A DNA stretch of 64,000 nucleotides from Cyclobacterium sp. SYSU L10401 (GTDB lineage Bacteria; Bacteroidota; Bacteroidia; Cytophagales; Cyclobacteriaceae): contig NZ_WOFO01000002.1 of NCBI RefSeq assembly GCF_010993705.1, positions 124,001 to 188,000 of the forward strand, in the 5' to 3' direction. Every line of letters starts with the position of its first letter. The first letter of the stretch is position 1. Of the stretch, positions 63,295-64,000 are shown piece by piece. The position numbers were made by a program, and so were the translations under genes. The notes beneath the pieces were generated by a model that was given only the letters and a program-made list of their open reading frames with translations, ran no database searches and was not told the DNA's origin.

Positions 63295-64000
63295 TTATGA
63301 ATATGAATTTTTTGGATAATTCTTCCGCAAAAATTTCAAATCCTTTGGAGTCAAAAAATGTTTCTGGCGGTGAAAGCAAATGAAATCATTCTTAAATCTG
63401 AACAATTCATACTTGTCCGATAAATGATCTATAGAGCTGGCTATTTCGGTATTTTTCAAATGCTTGTGTTCATACAAAATTATCGTCGGCTGGTATTTCC
63501 CCAGATCCAATTGGCATAGTATTTTCCAGTCATATCCCTCAGTATCTACATGCAGCAAGTCCACCTGGCTTAATGCGAAATTGGACATCAATGCAGGTAA
63601 AGTAATCCCTGTTATTTTAATAGATTTGATAAATGGCTCCAAAATGCCATCCATGTGAGTGATAATATGTTCTTTGTTAAAAGATCCTATCTGATCGTAC
63701 CATTCGGGTAAATTCGATATGACATACTTTGCGTGCTCATCCACAAAATAAAAATCCTGATTTATACCTTCATTTACTGCACCGTTAAAAAACAGAAAAC
63801 GATCCGGATGGCCAAGGGACAAATAATTTTTCTTTAGTCGCTCAAATAAATAGGGTACTGGCTCTACAAATATGCCTCTCCATTTTTTATTCTTACTGAT
63901 CAGGTCAAATATAGGATCTCTTGTCTTTCCATCATTGGAACCGATTTGTAGAATGATTACCGATTTATTTCCTAGTACCTTAGTGATCCATTTAGTTAAA
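63295..64000 (-). CDS. FkbM-family methyltransferase, N-terminus beyond window
   Basis: The frame is open from the right edge to the stop at 63295, giving about 235 residues; the start lies outside. Near the edge VIILQIGSNDGKTRDPIFDL is the S-adenosylmethionine-binding motif I, followed by GIFVEPVPYLFERLKK. LLHVDTEGYDWKILCQL is the conserved FkbM core. FkbM-type enzymes O-methylate sugars or polyketides. With the adjacent glycosyltransferase it suggests a surface-polysaccharide locus. The last residues are basic (LKFLRKNYPKN). Confidence 0.85.
   Translation of the reverse strand, partial: LTKWITKVLGNKSVIILQIGSNDGKTRDPIFDLISKNKKWRGIFVEPVPYLFERLKKNYLSLGHPDRFLFFNGAVNEGINQDFYFVDEHAKYVISNLPEWYDQIGSFNKEHIITHMDGILEPFIKSIKITGITLPALMSNFALSQVDLLHVDTEGYDWKILCQLDLGKYQPTIILYEHKHLKNTEIASSIDHLSDKYELFRFKNDFICFHRQKHFLTPKDLKFLRKNYPKNSYS

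Noticed and set aside
1-64000. tRNA, rRNA, CRISPR arrays and prophage or integrase genes
   Set aside because: I looked for T-loop sequences, evenly spaced repeats and integrase motifs on both strands by eye and saw none; a covariance or repeat search could still find a missed one.

Overview
The window looks like a chromosomal segment of a Bacteroidota bacterium, most likely order Cytophagales and a Cyclobacteriaceae-like genome. The support is a gliding gene (gldC), TonB-dependent receptors with carboxypeptidase-like N-termini, a DUF4249 lipoprotein, FucP-type sugar transport, GH109-type and DUF1080 proteins, a one-domain LytTR protein, weak Shine-Dalgarno sites and several TAnnTTTG -7 promoter elements. 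Base composition is moderate. I found no tRNA, rRNA, CRISPR array, integrase or intact transposase.

Layout: 1-2182 is a secreted M16 zinc peptidase cut by the left edge. 2453-10108 is a glycan cluster: a DUF6807 lipoprotein, a secreted LamG protein, an S1 sulfatase, and a 1275-residue protein that joins DUF6807, a dehydrogenase propeller, HEAT-like repeats and a CxxCH cytochrome. 10864-16473 holds an orphan pdeM and then a tightly packed housekeeping operon (ftsX, a DUF3098 gene, uppP, truB, ribF, two CoA-transferase subunits). gldC follows from its own promoter. 16871-17563 has no gene but holds three hairpins and a 167 bp imperfect palindrome. 17564-22551 encodes a TonB receptor, an SGNH esterase lipoprotein and a MobA-like enzyme.

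22557-27585 is an amino-sugar cluster (FucP/NagP-type transporter, NagB, GH109-type enzyme, NagX). A 76-nt near-perfect hairpin lies between the divergent GH109-type gene and nagX. 27590-35992 is mixed housekeeping: GAF protein, rsmE, kdsB, CocE-type hydrolase, ferritin, META protein, pncB, a DMT transporter and PrxQ. 36041-38175 is a DUF1080 plus Gfo/Idh/MocA pair. 38419-42958 holds an aminotransferase, msrB, a three-gene overlapping operon and a cold-shock protein. 43328-48877 holds a sugar porter, an AGE epimerase and an FAD oxidoreductase, with menC upstream. 49237-53918 holds queA, a LytTR regulator, a small lipoprotein, a degenerate flavoprotein and a LOG-family protein.

54091-60335 is a translationally coupled surface operon: a secreted unknown, an STN-type TonB receptor, a DUF4249 lipoprotein and an MG2/plug-like protein. 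A 1-Cys peroxiredoxin follows. The right end (61064-64000) looks decayed: a double-hairpin REP-like element, a DUF4407 fragment, a glycosyltransferase interrupted by one in-frame TAG, and an FkbM methyltransferase cut by the right edge.

The most unusual items are the DUF6807-dehydrogenase-cytochrome fusion, the 76-nt hairpin at 26174-26249, the palindromic element at 17063-17229, and the decayed right end. All families were recognised by eye from translated motifs; no database search was run.
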